Below are positions 48,829 to 59,800 of a stretch of DNA of 64,000 nt, one piece after another. The first letter of the stretch is position 1. The number at the start of each line of letters is the position of its first letter. Made by a program: the position numbers and the translations under genes. The notes beneath the pieces are model-generated. The model saw only the letters and a program-made list of their open reading frames with translations, had not been told where the DNA came from and searched no databases. This stretch comes from Diphasiastrum complanatum (taxonomy: Eukaryota > Streptophyta > Lycopodiopsida > Lycopodiales > Lycopodiaceae). The stretch covers positions 1 to 64,000 of the forward strand of contig MU832033.1 of the NCBI GenBank assembly GCA_029204225.1. The letters run 5' to 3'.

Positions 48829-49080
48829 AGTAGAATCATTGTGTTACTGTACTGTGGGTCCTATCAGTTGATAAGGATCAGTTGGCCTCGCCACGAGGCA
48901 AGTCGACGGGACACGCGTCCCGCCAACGTCAACCTGGATCATGCATGGGTTTTCTGAGTGAACAACTATATGTACAATGTAATCTCATTTTGAGAAATAC
49001 AGTTGCTATGTGAGCTTGCTGTGGAGAGTGTTTTCTGTCTGTGTTACTGTGTAGCATGATCTGTGTTCCTGTTCGAAGCA
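48829..49080 (+). repeat. Probable 3' LTR of the copia fragment
   Basis: Follows polypurine-like AAGGGAGAG with AGTTAGAATTAAAG, a one-base variant of the common copia LTR start TGTTAGAATT. Includes GTACTGTGGGTCC and TACAATGTAATCTCATTTTG typical of U3/R. The end is set only by the start of the gypsy gag frame at about 49085. Confidence 0.55.
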
Positions 49081-49084
49081 AATT

Positions 49085-49435
49085 CTAAGTATCTCGCCAC
49101 CACGATGACACTTTGCCGCGTAAAACTGGCACGACACTTTCAATTTTCTTCTCATCAGGAACACCGTGCAGATTGAAGTAACTACTCCACTTGGCCAACC
49201 AGTCCTCGACGACTTCAGGTTTCTTCTCCTTCTTCTCCCACACATAAACCTCCGATTGAAAATCGAGATTGGGAGAAGACATCAATTTGACTTGATTCAA
49301 CAGGACCTCTATTTGCTGATCTCTCATTTGATTATGATTATTCATATCATTGAGCACCATACTCAACTGCTGACAAATCACCATATACGATGGTGCACCT
49401 GGATTCGCAGCTTGATTTGAAGTTTCTTTGGCCAT
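49085..49435 (-). pseudogene. Ty3/gypsy-type Gag N-terminal fragment (O)
   Basis: ATG at 49435: MAKETSNQAANPGAPSYMVI, a coiled-coil-like QLSMVLNDMNNHNQMRDQQI, then EDWLAKWSSYFNLHGVPDEK and SVVPVLRGKVSSWWRDT, which is the retrotransposon gag fold seen as ...Y...D..KV..A...L.G.A..WW. A stop follows WWRDT. A Gag beginning without the WKVRMES motif separates it from copia. Confidence 0.75.
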
Positions 49436-51190
49436 TTCGATATATCTATCCTGGAAATCACTATATTTAGTTAATATCTGATTAACTTATAATGAAATAC
49501 AATTGACCAAAAAACTGACTGAAATTGACTCCAGCATGGTCAAATCACTATTTTTCAATTTCATAGATAATTCAAGAAACTGCATAAAACTAAAAATTTT
49601 GAGCTTTCGCACTTTTAATTTCGTTTTAGATTTTACACTTTTTTTTTAAAAAAAAATCACTGCCAGTTATTAAGCAATCGAAATCGAAAACTTGATTCAC
49701 TGTTCGATTCTTAATCTCATTGTATTAATGTCCATCAGGCATGCAAGACATGCGACATTGAACTGATTTTTTTTAATTACCAAATTTTACGTAAAATCAA
49801 GTTCTACGAAAATTGTCAGCTATAAAACCCAGTTTTGTATCTACCAATCAGAGTACATGCGTATAACCACTCAAAATAGATCTAAACTACTTATGCATGT
49901 CAGAATCACTATGAGAATAAACATGCAGACATTCCATGCACGCACTGTACCACAAAATAGGAAATTGACTTGCATGCAATTAGAACAATTCGGAATTCTA
50001 CCAATTTTGCTCACAAAATTGCAAAACTTCAGATGATCATAACTTTGGCTACAAGACTCCAAATTGGGTGCTGTAAAGCTCAGTACTGAGGGAGACCTAG
50101 TGAACAAGATCTTGCCATGTCAGCCTGCCACCTAGGATTCACACGTGTGAGATCAAAACAACCAAAAAACCTGTAGGAGGGTGCACTTTTTCAAGCCCGA
50201 TCTACCTAAAAACGTGCAAACACTCAACCAAGCCTAAACGTGATGATCCAAACAGTCTTAAATGGGCTCTAAGAGTTCCATGAAGACTTCATACAGATCC
50301 TAGGAAGCAGTATGGGCTGAGAACCATGAATTCTTGATTTCTAGAAGTCAAAATTACAAACTTGATGAAATTGAAACATAAGCCTCTACCCATCAATTTA
50401 CAGGTCTGATAGCTTGCTGGGAAGGTGAAAAGAAATAAAAATCATGCTGTAAAAAATCTAGAACGATCCCCTTATGGATTTAGAGAAATCCACCCCCCAA
50501 AATTCACCAAAATTGGTCAATTTTTGCCAATTTTTACTTCATACAAACCCAATTTCTGGAATTCCAGGCTCTAACCTCTAGGACAGCTTCAAGATACTAT
50601 GATTCATCTTTTCCCAGCTTCAATAGTTGTTCCGCAACCTCCTACCACCCAATTCCATGAAAAAACAAGCAAAAATCATGGATTTTGGCCTTTTCTAGGT
50701 TTTTTTCACCATGACATATTGGAAATTTATGGCAAGAACATTTTTCTCTAACACATGCAATCTTTTTTACAGAACTATAACCACCCTATTGATCTGAACT
50801 TGTTGGATTTTGGTTCTTACTATCATTTTTGTGCCAAAAAGCATGGAAAACAAGCCAAACTTGGCCACAAAATAGCCTAGAATCCAAAAGCATGAAAAGA
50901 TCCAACATGCAACCTGAATTTCAACTACTTTCAAGTGAATAAACTTGCTGGAAATTTCAGATCCATAACTAGTTTTGAGTTACACATGATAAAACTCCAA
51001 AAAGACAACCAAAATTGATTTCATAGCACAATTCTCCATAAACCACAATGAATTTGAGAGAGATATGGATCATGCAAATTAAAATTGGGAAGATCCACCA
51101 ACTTGCAACCTTGCTCCTCTCCTTGGATGAGAATACTAGTTGATCTCCACCAAGCTCCTATGAAAAACACCACCTCTCCAAGCTTGTAAG
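49436..51190 (-). other. Long leader of O
   Basis: No long frame on either strand; T-rich on the minus strand. It contains CACACGTGTG at about 50140-50149 in TTCACACGTGTGAG, as in the copia LTRs. The 49871-50107 frame is not convincing. Confidence 0.5.
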
Positions 51191-51206
51191 CCTTGATCTG
51201 ATACCA
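51191..51206 (-). other. Primer binding site of O
   Basis: Minus strand TGGTATCAGATCAAGG, matching initiator tRNA-Met complement over the first ten bases. Confidence 0.7.
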
Positions 51207-51830
51207 CTATAAGGGAAGCTCCTTAGATTCTGCTTACAAATCACAAACATAATGGATAACACACTATGGAGAAACCACCCAACCAAGTAGAAGCATCTAA
51301 TCAAACTCTAGAAGCCTCACCCCCAAGCCAAGGAACAACAAGCATGAATATAGAGTGAGAGCCTGGCAATGAATCTACAACCATAATGAGGAGTAGGGCG
51401 AGTTTGGACCCAATATATAGAGCCAAAAGCAGCCTGGACACATAGCCATGCATAGCCCTAAGTTCCCTATACATAGATTCACCTAGAATAGAGTCCTAAG
51501 CATGGACCAACTATTCATAGAATTGCTAATGATAACTCTACACATGCATACATTGTCTCATACCTTGTCTAAACTCCATTTAGTGTGTTCTGGACCTCAC
51601 AAGGATATTAGTTACTTTCGGGTCACGTCCAATATGATGTGGCATAACTAACAGCTTGTTTCACTACTGTACGTGAACCCCATTCTATGATCCTTTGGGT
51701 TCCACCTCTTACATGATAATAGGAGGCCTCTTTATTAAAAAACATAACTTAATTTGAGAGAGTCTAAATTGCTAACTCCCTCATGGTTATCCATCTTTTA
51801 GGAATTACCATGTGGCTCACAGTACATCAC
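51207..51830 (-). repeat. Probable LTR of O
   Basis: Placed from the primer site. A TATA-like TATATATTGGG on the minus strand near 51420-51410. The outer end is a guess because there is no second copy in the window. Confidence 0.4.
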
Positions 51831-52162
51831 TAGTAATTCTCGTGCTTTCAGACTCGGCTCTCAACGTCGTCTCCACTGAAAACCCTTTTTGGGTGAAGAG
51901 ACACTACATTGGCACCTAAGGCACGTGGCATTAGCTAACCTCAGGGGCGTGGCATCAACTAACAACAAGGAAGGCCATGTCATTGGGAGGGAGCATTGTG
52001 GTGACATACTGGAATAGGATACAACAGGGCAGGTTAATTGTTCAAGCTTCGAGCTTCGAGCTTTCAAGCTTCCAACATCAAGCTAGTGGGATTTATGCGA
52101 CGTCAACAAAAATTTTCATCTTTACCATTCTAATATCACAATATATTGCTATAGCAAGATCT
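51831..52162. other. Unassigned, with left arm of inverted repeat
   Basis: 52013-52099 is repeated in inverted orientation at 56492-56568, with GGGCAGGTxAxTTGTT, repeated GAGCTTCGAGCTTC modules and GCTAGTGGGATTTATGC. No gene. Confidence 0.6.
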
Positions 52163-52656
52163 AGAAATTGACCTTGAAGTGCTCGCCCAGTGAAAAAGTA
52201 CATTTTTTCTTTGTAAAGAATCATGTGCTTGTCCATCTATATAATTAAGCTCAGCCACATTCTCTCTTTTCCAATGCTTTTGTGAAAGTGAATGGCTACT
52301 TCAAAGTTGACCTTTTTTTCCATCAACAAAAGTTGTGCATGTCCAAAAAGTCTTTCTAAGAATACCGTTGATTACGAGTTGGTAATTGGCAGTAGCCAAC
52401 CACTCATAGAAATTGACCTTGAAGTGCTCGTCCAGTGAAAAAGTACATTTTTTCTTTGTAAAGAATCATGTGCTTGTCCATCTATGTAATTAAGCTCAGC
52501 CACATTCTCTCTTTTCCAATGCTTTTGTGAAAGTGAATGGCTACTTCAAAGTTGACCTTTTTTTCCATCAACAAAAGTTGTGCATGTCCAAAAAGTCTTT
52601 CTAAGAATACCGTTGATTACGAGTTGGTAATTGGCAGTAGCCAACCACTCATAGAA
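52163..52656. repeat. 245 bp tandem duplication
   Basis: Two copies, 52163-52407 and 52408-52656, differing by two base changes that I see (C/T and A/G early in the unit). Unit begins AGAAATTGACCTTGAAGTGC and ends CCAACCACTCATAGAA. Confidence 0.95.
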
Positions 52657-53250
52657 TCCATTCTTTGTAATCAAATAAGAATGTCATCCTCTCATAGCTC
52701 AAATTTCCCGAAGCCACTTCCAATGTGAGTAGGTACAGCTAATTGTCAATAATAAACTTCGAAAGAAACTCAAGAAAACAGCAAGAAAATTCTAATTTCC
52801 AATATGAGTAGGTAGAGCTAATTGTCACTTATGAAAATTATTATCTTTTAGGTCAAAGAATGAAATTCAATAATATTTAGCTCATCAAAGGATTGTTTTG
52901 CAGCACCTGTTGCTCTATACCTTCACTACCCAAAATAGCAACTACGATTTGAGGCAAGGAAAGGTTTACTGTCTGCTCGTCTGCTCTTCAAGTAGCCTTC
53001 GTAAGCATATTGAATAGATGGAGTATTTCAATCTATAAACTAATGCATCTCCGATAGTTGTAGTGAAGCCATGAAAAAATACATATTTTTCTATAACTCC
53101 TTAGTAAAGTAGGCTCAAATGGTAGTAATACATGTCTATGATCTCTACAGGGTGCATCAACCTGCTGAAGTGTATTGGTGAGAGTGGTGGATGGTAGACC
53201 AATATGTTCGCAGAGAACTGAAACTCCAAGAAAAAAATTCACTCAACAGA
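52657..53250. other. Unassigned sequence
   Basis: Contains a short direct repeat of GAGTAGGTA(C/G)AGCTAATTGTCA at 52728 and 52807. No gene. Confidence 0.4.
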
Positions 53251-53415
53251 TCTTAAACAAGCATATCTGAAATAGATTGTAGACACCATTCTGCTAGCAG
53301 AATGGCCAGCAGAATGGTGCTTGGAATAATAAAAACTCCTGCATCTTAAATAGACATATCCTAAATATTTGACTGCAACTACCATTCTGCCGACAGAATG
53401 GTGCCCGCGCTTAAA
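53251..53415. repeat. Palindromic CCATTCTGC/GCAGAATGG cluster
   Basis: Two tandem modules of about 90 bp. The first has the perfect 20 bp palindrome CCATTCTGCTAGCAGAATGG at 53286-53305 plus a further arm AGCAGAATGGTG at 53308-53319; the second has ACCATTCTGCCGACAGAATG at 53381-53400 with GTGC following. Both modules share CTTAAAxAxxCATATCxxAAAT. Confidence 0.85.
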
Positions 53416-53770
53416 AATGCCTGCAATCAAATGTCTCATATTGAAGGCCCAACAACCATGCTAAACCCTGGGATGGGATCCCTACGTTTACAATGGGCTT
53501 TACTCAAGTCTCACAATGGTAGGAAATGGTATTTACCACCAATGTCAAATTAGCAATCTTGTTGAGGTGATTTAAAAACTATTCAGCTACTCGAATATAG
53601 TTCGCCATGTGCACCTCCTCAAAGGGCTGCTGCGTGAAGAACTCCATAACAAAAAAAAACCTACCGTTTACATTCACAAGAAAAAACTCACGAAATGCCA
53701 GACAACAAGGTAGGCTGCCTTCTCCACGCAACGTTAGATAGAGTATCCTAGTTGCATTCTCCACGTTTAA
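53416..53770. other. Unassigned sequence
   Basis: No feature seen; the minus frame 53773-53579 has no recognisable product. Confidence 0.4.
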
Positions 53771-53921
53771 CACATATTTTTTGCTTTTTAATTTATTTTA
53801 AAATGGGCATAATATGCATTAGGTATCCATTATGTTACAGGGATGGTCACATATTTTTTGCTTTTTAATTTATTAAAAATGGGCATAATATGTATTAGGT
53901 ATCCATTATGTTATTAGCAGG
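53771..53921. repeat. 77 bp tandem duplication
   Basis: CACATATTTTTTGCTTTTTA at 53771 and 53848, ending TATGTTA in both copies; a few indels differ. Confidence 0.85.
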
Positions 53922-54790
53922 GTCGTCGTTTATGTTGTAAAAACAGGTTGCTTAATTATTCAAAATGTCACCCCCGCAAACCGTATACCAAGTTGTATTT
54001 TAGATTTATATAATACATTTATACTGTATTTTTATACATTACAAAGATTTAAATAACCATTAATTCTTTGTGCTATACTCACTGCTGTAGCATCAAGATA
54101 CCTTAATGTTCACTGACAGATGTAACAAGAACCAATACTTGAACCTGGAAATTAGCAAGGGCCACAATCCAACCTCAAGTCTGCAAATAATGACCCAAAC
54201 CTGGCAGTTGTAGCTAATGTGGCATATATATGAAACCCTGGAACAATTGCAAATCAGCTTAGCGTTATGGATCCATCCATCTTCATCAAAATGCTTCATG
54301 ATCCATCCATCCATTCACACCGAAACTCCAGCAAACCAACAAAACAAAATCAACATACATTAATGTAGCAGCAGCCTTCAGAGCCTCGGCAGACCAGCAG
54401 CGCAAGCAAGAGCAGAAGTACATAGAGGAAAAGAGAAAGGGAAACCTTCTGATCCCTCTGCAGATACTGTCGGTGTCGTCCCAAGACCTGGAATTCTCTT
54501 AACGCTGCGTAAATTCTAATCCCTTCATTCAATAAAAAACAAAAAGTTCCAAAAGAAAACAAATTTGATTAATCTGCTTTGCTTTTGGAGTCTATCTTCA
54601 CCATTTACTCGCTCGATCATCTACGATGAATATAACTAATACATAATTTGAGTCTTCCAGTAGCACGAATCAGAGCTTTTGCATATAAATAATACACAAT
54701 TTGCATTACGGTAACAGAAACAACGCAAGAGAGATTTGCGAGAAAGTAATGAAAACCGTATATAGGGTATTAAGACCGTAGCGAGAAGGC
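53922..54790. other. Unassigned sequence
   Basis: Only short frames. No repeat or element recognised. Confidence 0.4.
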
Positions 54791-54811
54791 CTCCCCTGCT
54801 AAATAACGTCA

Positions 54812-54922
54812 GGTAACGGGCAAGGATGACCCGTTATGAGAAATGGCAGGCCAAGGGCTCGCCCTCCCGGGCTCACCTTCGGCCCTGCAATTTTTCATAA
54901 CGGGCCATCCTGGCTCGTTATC
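54812..54922. repeat. Nested inverted repeat with TAACGGG arms
   Basis: Arms of about 34 bp around 54817-54850 and 54886-54920 are imperfect reverse complements, with a GC-rich centre. Each arm is itself a small hairpin: TAACGGG/CCCGTTA at 54814-54836 and TAACGGG/CTCGTTA at 54898-54920. Confidence 0.8.
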
Positions 54923-55095
54923 TAATACGTTAAGCTGAAATTTTGTTTGAGTGCACGATCTCCAGAGAGAGAGAGGAGAGCTGTGGGCGGCTGTCGCGTG
55001 TCGCGGCTCGTTATTTAATACGTTAAGCTGAAATTTTGTTTGAGTGCACGATCTCCAGAGAGAGAGGAGAGCTGTGGGCGGCTGTCGCGTGCGCG
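54912..55095. repeat. 93 bp tandem duplication
   Basis: GGCTCGTTAT(C/T)TAATACGTT starts at 54912 and 55005; both end GGGCGGCTGTCGCGTG. The second runs into an alternating GC/GT stretch and (GA)n. Confidence 0.9.
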
Positions 55096-55113
55096 TGCGC
55101 GTGTGCGCGCGCG

Positions 55114-55156
<43 letters not shown>
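55090..55156. repeat. Alternating (CG/TG)n and (GA)n microsatellite
   Basis: GTGCGCGTGCGCGTGTGCGC followed by GCGAGC and (GA)n to 55156. Frames here are artefacts. Confidence 0.9.
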
Positions 55157-55157
<1 letters not shown>

Positions 55158-56491
55158 CTAAAGGTCATACTCCATTTTTTCTTGAAGTCAATGTCATATG
55201 TACAATTTTCCAAGACACAACGGGTCACGCGAAATGATCTTTCTAACCCAAATATAACGTTCTTATTGCAAACTTAAATGTTATCAATAAGATACGTGTA
55301 TTAAGATTTATAAAGCATATTTGGATGATACTTGAGGCACTATTGTAAGGAGAACAAAAAATGTTTTACAATAAGTTGAGAAGAGTTCCATGATTATTAG
55401 CAAATGTTGCAAATGTGCAAATGCGAATATTTGCAAGGGTGCAAATTCAGCTGCTTGTGATAAAGTGTGCAACTTTGTGAGGGGAGGAGGGACAATGCCA
55501 ATGTTGCCCTCCAAAACCCCAAATTATAAAAGTTAGTTAGATTGGTATGTCCTAAGAAAAAACATAACAAAGATACTAATGGTGTGCTACCTTTTTTAAG
55601 CTACATGTTTATTATGAAGGTTATTGAGAATGCATGTTATTTTTTTCTTTTCAGCTACAGTTGCATAGGTAACCAGCACCCGAAGTAATGAGGCTTGCAA
55701 TGTTCAATGCTTAACTCACAACACCTAATGTACTGAACTTGGCTGCTCATGCACCAATTAGGGGGTAATCAACATTGGTATGGAATGAAATCAAGTAGGG
55801 CGTGAGGACATCCTTCAATGGAAGCATGTGTAATCAATGTGCTTAAGATGCTATGTAATCATTAATTGCATAGGTGACCAATGCACTAATTAGTGAGGCT
55901 TGCAATATTCAAAGCTCATGTTACAACACCTAGTCTACTAACTTCGGATAGATTGATAGTTGATAGAATACTGGAGTGCCAACTAAGTGCTTGTAGTTTA
56001 ACTTTTAATAGGCCTATTGACAGCATCGTTAGAGGCGCTCTACATAGCCTTTCTTATCTACACCTATTTGGAGTATCATTTGCATATGTTGAGTATGTGT
56101 GCTAGTTGTAGAAGAAGCTGGAAACTCTATTTCATTCATGGGAAAAGGTCATGAATTGGTGCCATGATTCATTTGCAGGCCATGGAGCTACACATTTGTT
56201 CACCCTTCTTGAAACTCCTCATGATGATTTTTTATCTTTTTGATAGACAAATTTTGTAAAAATGATTGATGTGCTGCTGATGAGAGAAAATGATTGATGT
56301 GTTGATGAGAGAAAATTAGAGAAAAACACTAGTAGGCTTATTGATTAGTGGATCAAAGCGCATGAGTTCTTGGGGCCATAAATATCCACAAAGGTCCCGA
56401 GTATGGAGGCTGAGGGCATGTTCGATAGCTTTGAAAGACTATTTTGTAACAAAAGGGTGATTTCTTGGAGCTTCGTTTATAGTGCCTCTTG
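55157..56491. other. Unassigned, with a 205 bp spaced duplication
   Basis: About 80 bp starting TTGCATAGGT at 55661 recur at 55866, with TGAGGCTTGCAATRTTCAA and ACAACACCTA in both. No gene. Confidence 0.5.
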
Positions 56492-56568
56492 GCATAAATC
56501 CCACTAGCGTGATGTTGGAAGCTCGAAGCTCGAAGCTCAACAACTGACCTGCCCGATACAACCCTATG
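56492..56568. repeat. Right arm of inverted repeat pair
   Basis: Reverse complement of 52013-52099 with a few changes; the internal GCTCGAAGCTCGAAGCT direct repeat is shared. Confidence 0.75.
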
Positions 56569-56626
56569 GCTCAAGAATTTTGACTAACACTCTTCATGCT
56601 TTCTTTCTATCTTTCATTCTTTGTGG

Positions 56627-57273
56627 TGTTAGAAATTAGCAATTTTCACATGGTTTTTGATGTATTTTGACATCTATGTGGATCCACACGTGTAAAATGA
56701 CACTTGTAATGTTCAGATCCATTTTGATTAGCTTTCATTTGAGTCAAATATGGCATCTCCTATATTATAGGAGTTAGGTCCTAGATTGTAGAAATCTAGA
56801 AGGTCAAACAAACCACCAATGGATGATGTGGCAAACTTGATAGATCTTATCCAAAGTGGATATGGATAAGTACAATGAGTTGTCCCACACGTGCTGGATG
56901 CAGCTTAGAGAGAGATTATGATGATTGTGTACTTGATCCATGATGGATCCATAGTGAACCTAATGATGAGAAACATTGGTTTGTGAAGCAATCTTGGTGT
57001 TTTCACTCTCTTAAGCACTTTCTTTGTGGATGAATGCTTAGTAAATCATTAGTAAACTATTTCTCTGTTATCAGGCTGTACAATAGCTGTACTTCACACG
57101 TGTGAAGCCGTGGGTCATCATTATTTGATTGTTCTTGCTTGGAATCACAAATATTGTCAAGTAGAAGCTAGATTTGGAAGCTAGTCTTGATATAGATCAA
57201 GATCCCAAGCTACCAATCACTCTTTGTGATCATTTTTAGATCAAATTCAGTCCTTAAACTCTGAAATTTGACA
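56627..57273 (+). repeat. 5' LTR of B
   Basis: 647 bp, TGTTAGAAATTAGC to TTTGACA. TTCACACGTGTGAA at 57093-57106. The hairpin-like CTCCTATATTATAGGAG at 56757-56773 may act as the TATA region. Compared with the 3' LTR it lacks 20 bp between CCACA repeats near 56685 and has 13 bp extra (near 57172). Confidence 0.95.
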
Positions 57274-57286
57274 TGGTATCAAAGCC
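57274..57286 (+). other. Primer binding site of B
   Basis: TGGTATCAAAGCC, as in J. Confidence 0.9.
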
Positions 57287-57896
57287 AAGTCAAAGAGCTT
57301 AGTTGATGATCCAAATATCTTCATTTTGGTGAAAGCATTGGTGCTAGATTCATTTTTGAAGGAGGGCGACCTTTACTAATAGTTTACTTGTGATGTTGAG
57401 GTTCAGATTAGTGTGTAAAGTTCAGATGTATTTCTCACACATGTGAGAGGCTGCTGGAGTTCTACTTTCACCAAAACTTTGTGTTTTTTCAATATCTGAG
57501 CTTCAAAACAAGTTGTGAAGAGTGAAACTAGTGATGTCCTTTTAAGAATCCATTGTTTCCATAATAGATTTGATGTTGAAAGGTGTTAGAAGCTTGTTAA
57601 ACCTCCAAAACATTGAGAGTGAGTTTGAGGCTTATGTTTTTTAGTTCAAAAGTGAAGCTAAAACCATTCTAAACACCATAGGAAGGCATTGGCACTTCCA
57701 AGAGTCAAATCCAAGCTTCTAAATTGAATAGATTGTGTAGAATTCATTTTTCCAAGTCTTTTGAGTTTAAGATCATTATAGATCTTGCTTTTTGAGTCTT
57801 GTGAGATTCAAGAGAGTAGCATTGTAGCTAAATTCTGAGAAAGAGAGAAGGGAGAGCCTTTGAATAGTACATTTGTTGTACTTGTTACTAGTTAGA
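57287..57896 (+). other. Leader of B
   Basis: 610 bp without long frames. Contains CTCACACATGTGAGAG at about 57437-57452, a variant of the LTR palindrome. Confidence 0.7.
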
Positions 57897-58760
57897 ATGG
57901 GTTCAATTGGAGCCTATCTTCTTGAGGCTAGTGAAAGGCTAAATTATAATAATTATTCAACTTGGAAAGTAAGAATGGAGTCACTACTAGTGCTCCAAGA
58001 TATGTATGATCTTTCATAGGAGAGGAAGAAGAATCTCAAGGAGGGCAAGATCTAGTGAGTTACAAAAGGAGAGCTAGACTAGCATTACATTGCCTAAAAA
58101 TGAATGTTAGTAATGAACTTCTAAAAGAAGTGGCATCTTGTACCTCATCCACAGAGGCATGGGACTATCTAAACGGGATTTATGAATCCAAAAATACCTC
58201 TAGAGCTTATGATAAGAAATAAAGTTCTTCAAAGCATTAGAGGAAGTGATGAGAGTGCTCAAGATTATGTCTTGGGAATAAAGTCTCTCAATAAATAACT
58301 TTTTATCATAAGTGAGGGTATTCATGATGATGAACTTGTTCAAATCATTTTGAATGGTCTTGGAGATGAGTTTTCCAATCTTGTACAAAGCTTTGCTATT
58401 CAAGATGCACTACCTTCTATTGACAAGCTCCACAGCGTGCTTGTGGTCGAGGAGAGTAGAATCCTTCATGTCAAGCAAAGGATTGGTTCCTTGAAGTTGC
58501 ATGATGGTGATGAGAAGGCCAACTTCTCAAGCAAAGGAAAGTCAAAGAAGATCCAACAAAAGGAGACCAAGAGTGATGATCAACCATCAAGCTTTAAAGG
58601 TGGAAAGAAGAACAAAGCCAAACTCAAGTGCTTCTTTTGTGGAAAGAAGGGGCACTTTGCAGCCGAGTGTTACAAGAAGAAAAATGTACAAGGAGAGAGC
58701 AAACAAGGCAACCTCACTCTTGAGGAAGATGAGGATGAAGTGGATTCATCCTTGATGGCA
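57897..58760 (+). pseudogene. B Gag with CCHC knuckle
   Basis: ATG 57897: MGSIGAYLLEASERLNYNNY, STWKVRMESLLVLQDMYDL and a stop near 58017 due to a shift. It continues in other frames with LKMNVSNELLKEVASCTSST, IYESKNTSRA, a stop near 58297, then 58350-58907 with LGDEFSNLVQSFAIQDALPS, KLHSVLVVEESRILHVKQRI and the knuckle CFFCGKKGHFAAEC at about 58631-58672. Same architecture as A, D and G. Confidence 0.9.
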
Positions 58761-59672
58761 TCTACATCAACATCCAAGAGCTACTCCAATGACACATGGT
58801 GGATTGATAGTGGGACTAGTTCCCACATGACATTCCAAAAGGATTTTTTCTCAACTCTTGTACCTTTTGTAGGTTGTAAAAAGTGTATTCTAAGATCAAG
58901 AATGTAGAATAGATGGAGTGGGAACTATTCCCTTAAGTCTTGGATCCTCTAAAAGAGTAGATCTTGATAATGTACTCTATGTTCCTACACTCACTAAGAA
59001 TTTGTTAAGTGTAGGACAGCTGATGGATGATGGTTTATATGTCCATTTTAAGCAAGGTGTTTGCTCCATAATGATGAATGATGCTTGCATTGTAAAGGGA
59101 TTCAAGCAAGGAAGGCTTTTCAAGCTAGATGCTAATGTTTTTCTTGGAAGTGTGAACATGGTCAAGGAGGAGCTCAATCAAGTGGAGCTTTGGCATAAGA
59201 GGTTGGGCCATCCCAACTTCAAATCAATGGAGATGCTATGCACCAAGGATCTCGCTCTTGGCCTTCCAAAGACACTCTCAAAGTGTGGAAAAAGATGTGA
59301 AGCTTGAAGCCTCTCAAAGGCACACAAGCTACCTTTTGTTAACTCTTCCACTAGATCTACAAAAGCATTAGATCTCATTCATAGTGATGTGCACTCTTTT
59401 TCCCAAGAATCTAATGGAGGTGCATCTATGTATGTATCTTTTATTGATGATTACTCCAGATACACTTGGATTGAACTTTTGGATTCCAAAATTAAAGTGT
59501 TTGAAGATTTTGTTAAGTTCAAAACTCTAGTTGAAAATCAACTTGATGCTAGAATTAAAGTATTGAGGAGTGATAATGCTGGAGAGTATATCTCCACCAA
59601 GATGATAGAGTTTTGTAAATCCAATGGCATTAAAAGAGAGCTTACATGTACTTATAGTCCTCAACAAAATGG
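58761..59672 (+). pseudogene. B protease, GAG-pre-integrase, integrase start
   Basis: Protease WWIDSGTSSHMTFQKDFF at 58799 (DSG intact), frame lost near 58890, then SLGSSKRVDLDNVLYVPTLT, NLLSVGQLMDDGLYVHFKQG, LWHKRLGHPNFKSMEML near 59190, a stop in the CEACxLSK motif at about 59306, HSDVHSFSQESNGGASMYVS, FIDDYSRYTWIELLDSKIKV near 59440, VLRSDNAGEYISTKMIEFCK near 59560 (GGE changed to AGE), and SPQQNG at 59672 where the integrase stops. Confidence 0.9.
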
Positions 59673-59800
59673 TTAGTTAGAACTTGAATAAAAGACTTGG
59701 GGCCTTAGTTAGAATAAATCAATTAAAAAGCCCAAAGTCAAGTTCATAAGGTTCTAAGTTAAAAGGGTTCTAAGTTAAGGCTCTATTTTGTAAGAAGCTG
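59673..59800 (+). repeat. Foreign filler inside B integrase
   Basis: About 130 bp replaces the integrase part after PQQNG. The stretch with AAAAAGCCCAAAGTCAAGTT and CATAAGG resembles R3 at about 45195-45230 (AAAAGGCCCAAAGTCTAAGTT, ATAAGG). GGTTCTAAGTTAA occurs twice in it (about 59750 and 59767). Confidence 0.7.

Larger units (their letters stand above)
49085..51830 (-). mobile_element. Gypsy element O, 5' end only
   Basis: Minus strand: probable LTR from about 51830 to 51207, primer site 51206-51191, 1.75 kb leader, start of Gag at 49435, cut at about 49085. No pol. Confidence 0.6.

Noticed and set aside
52537..52728. 63-codon frame in the 245 bp duplication
   Set aside because: The same frame is interrupted in the first copy's context and has no known product.
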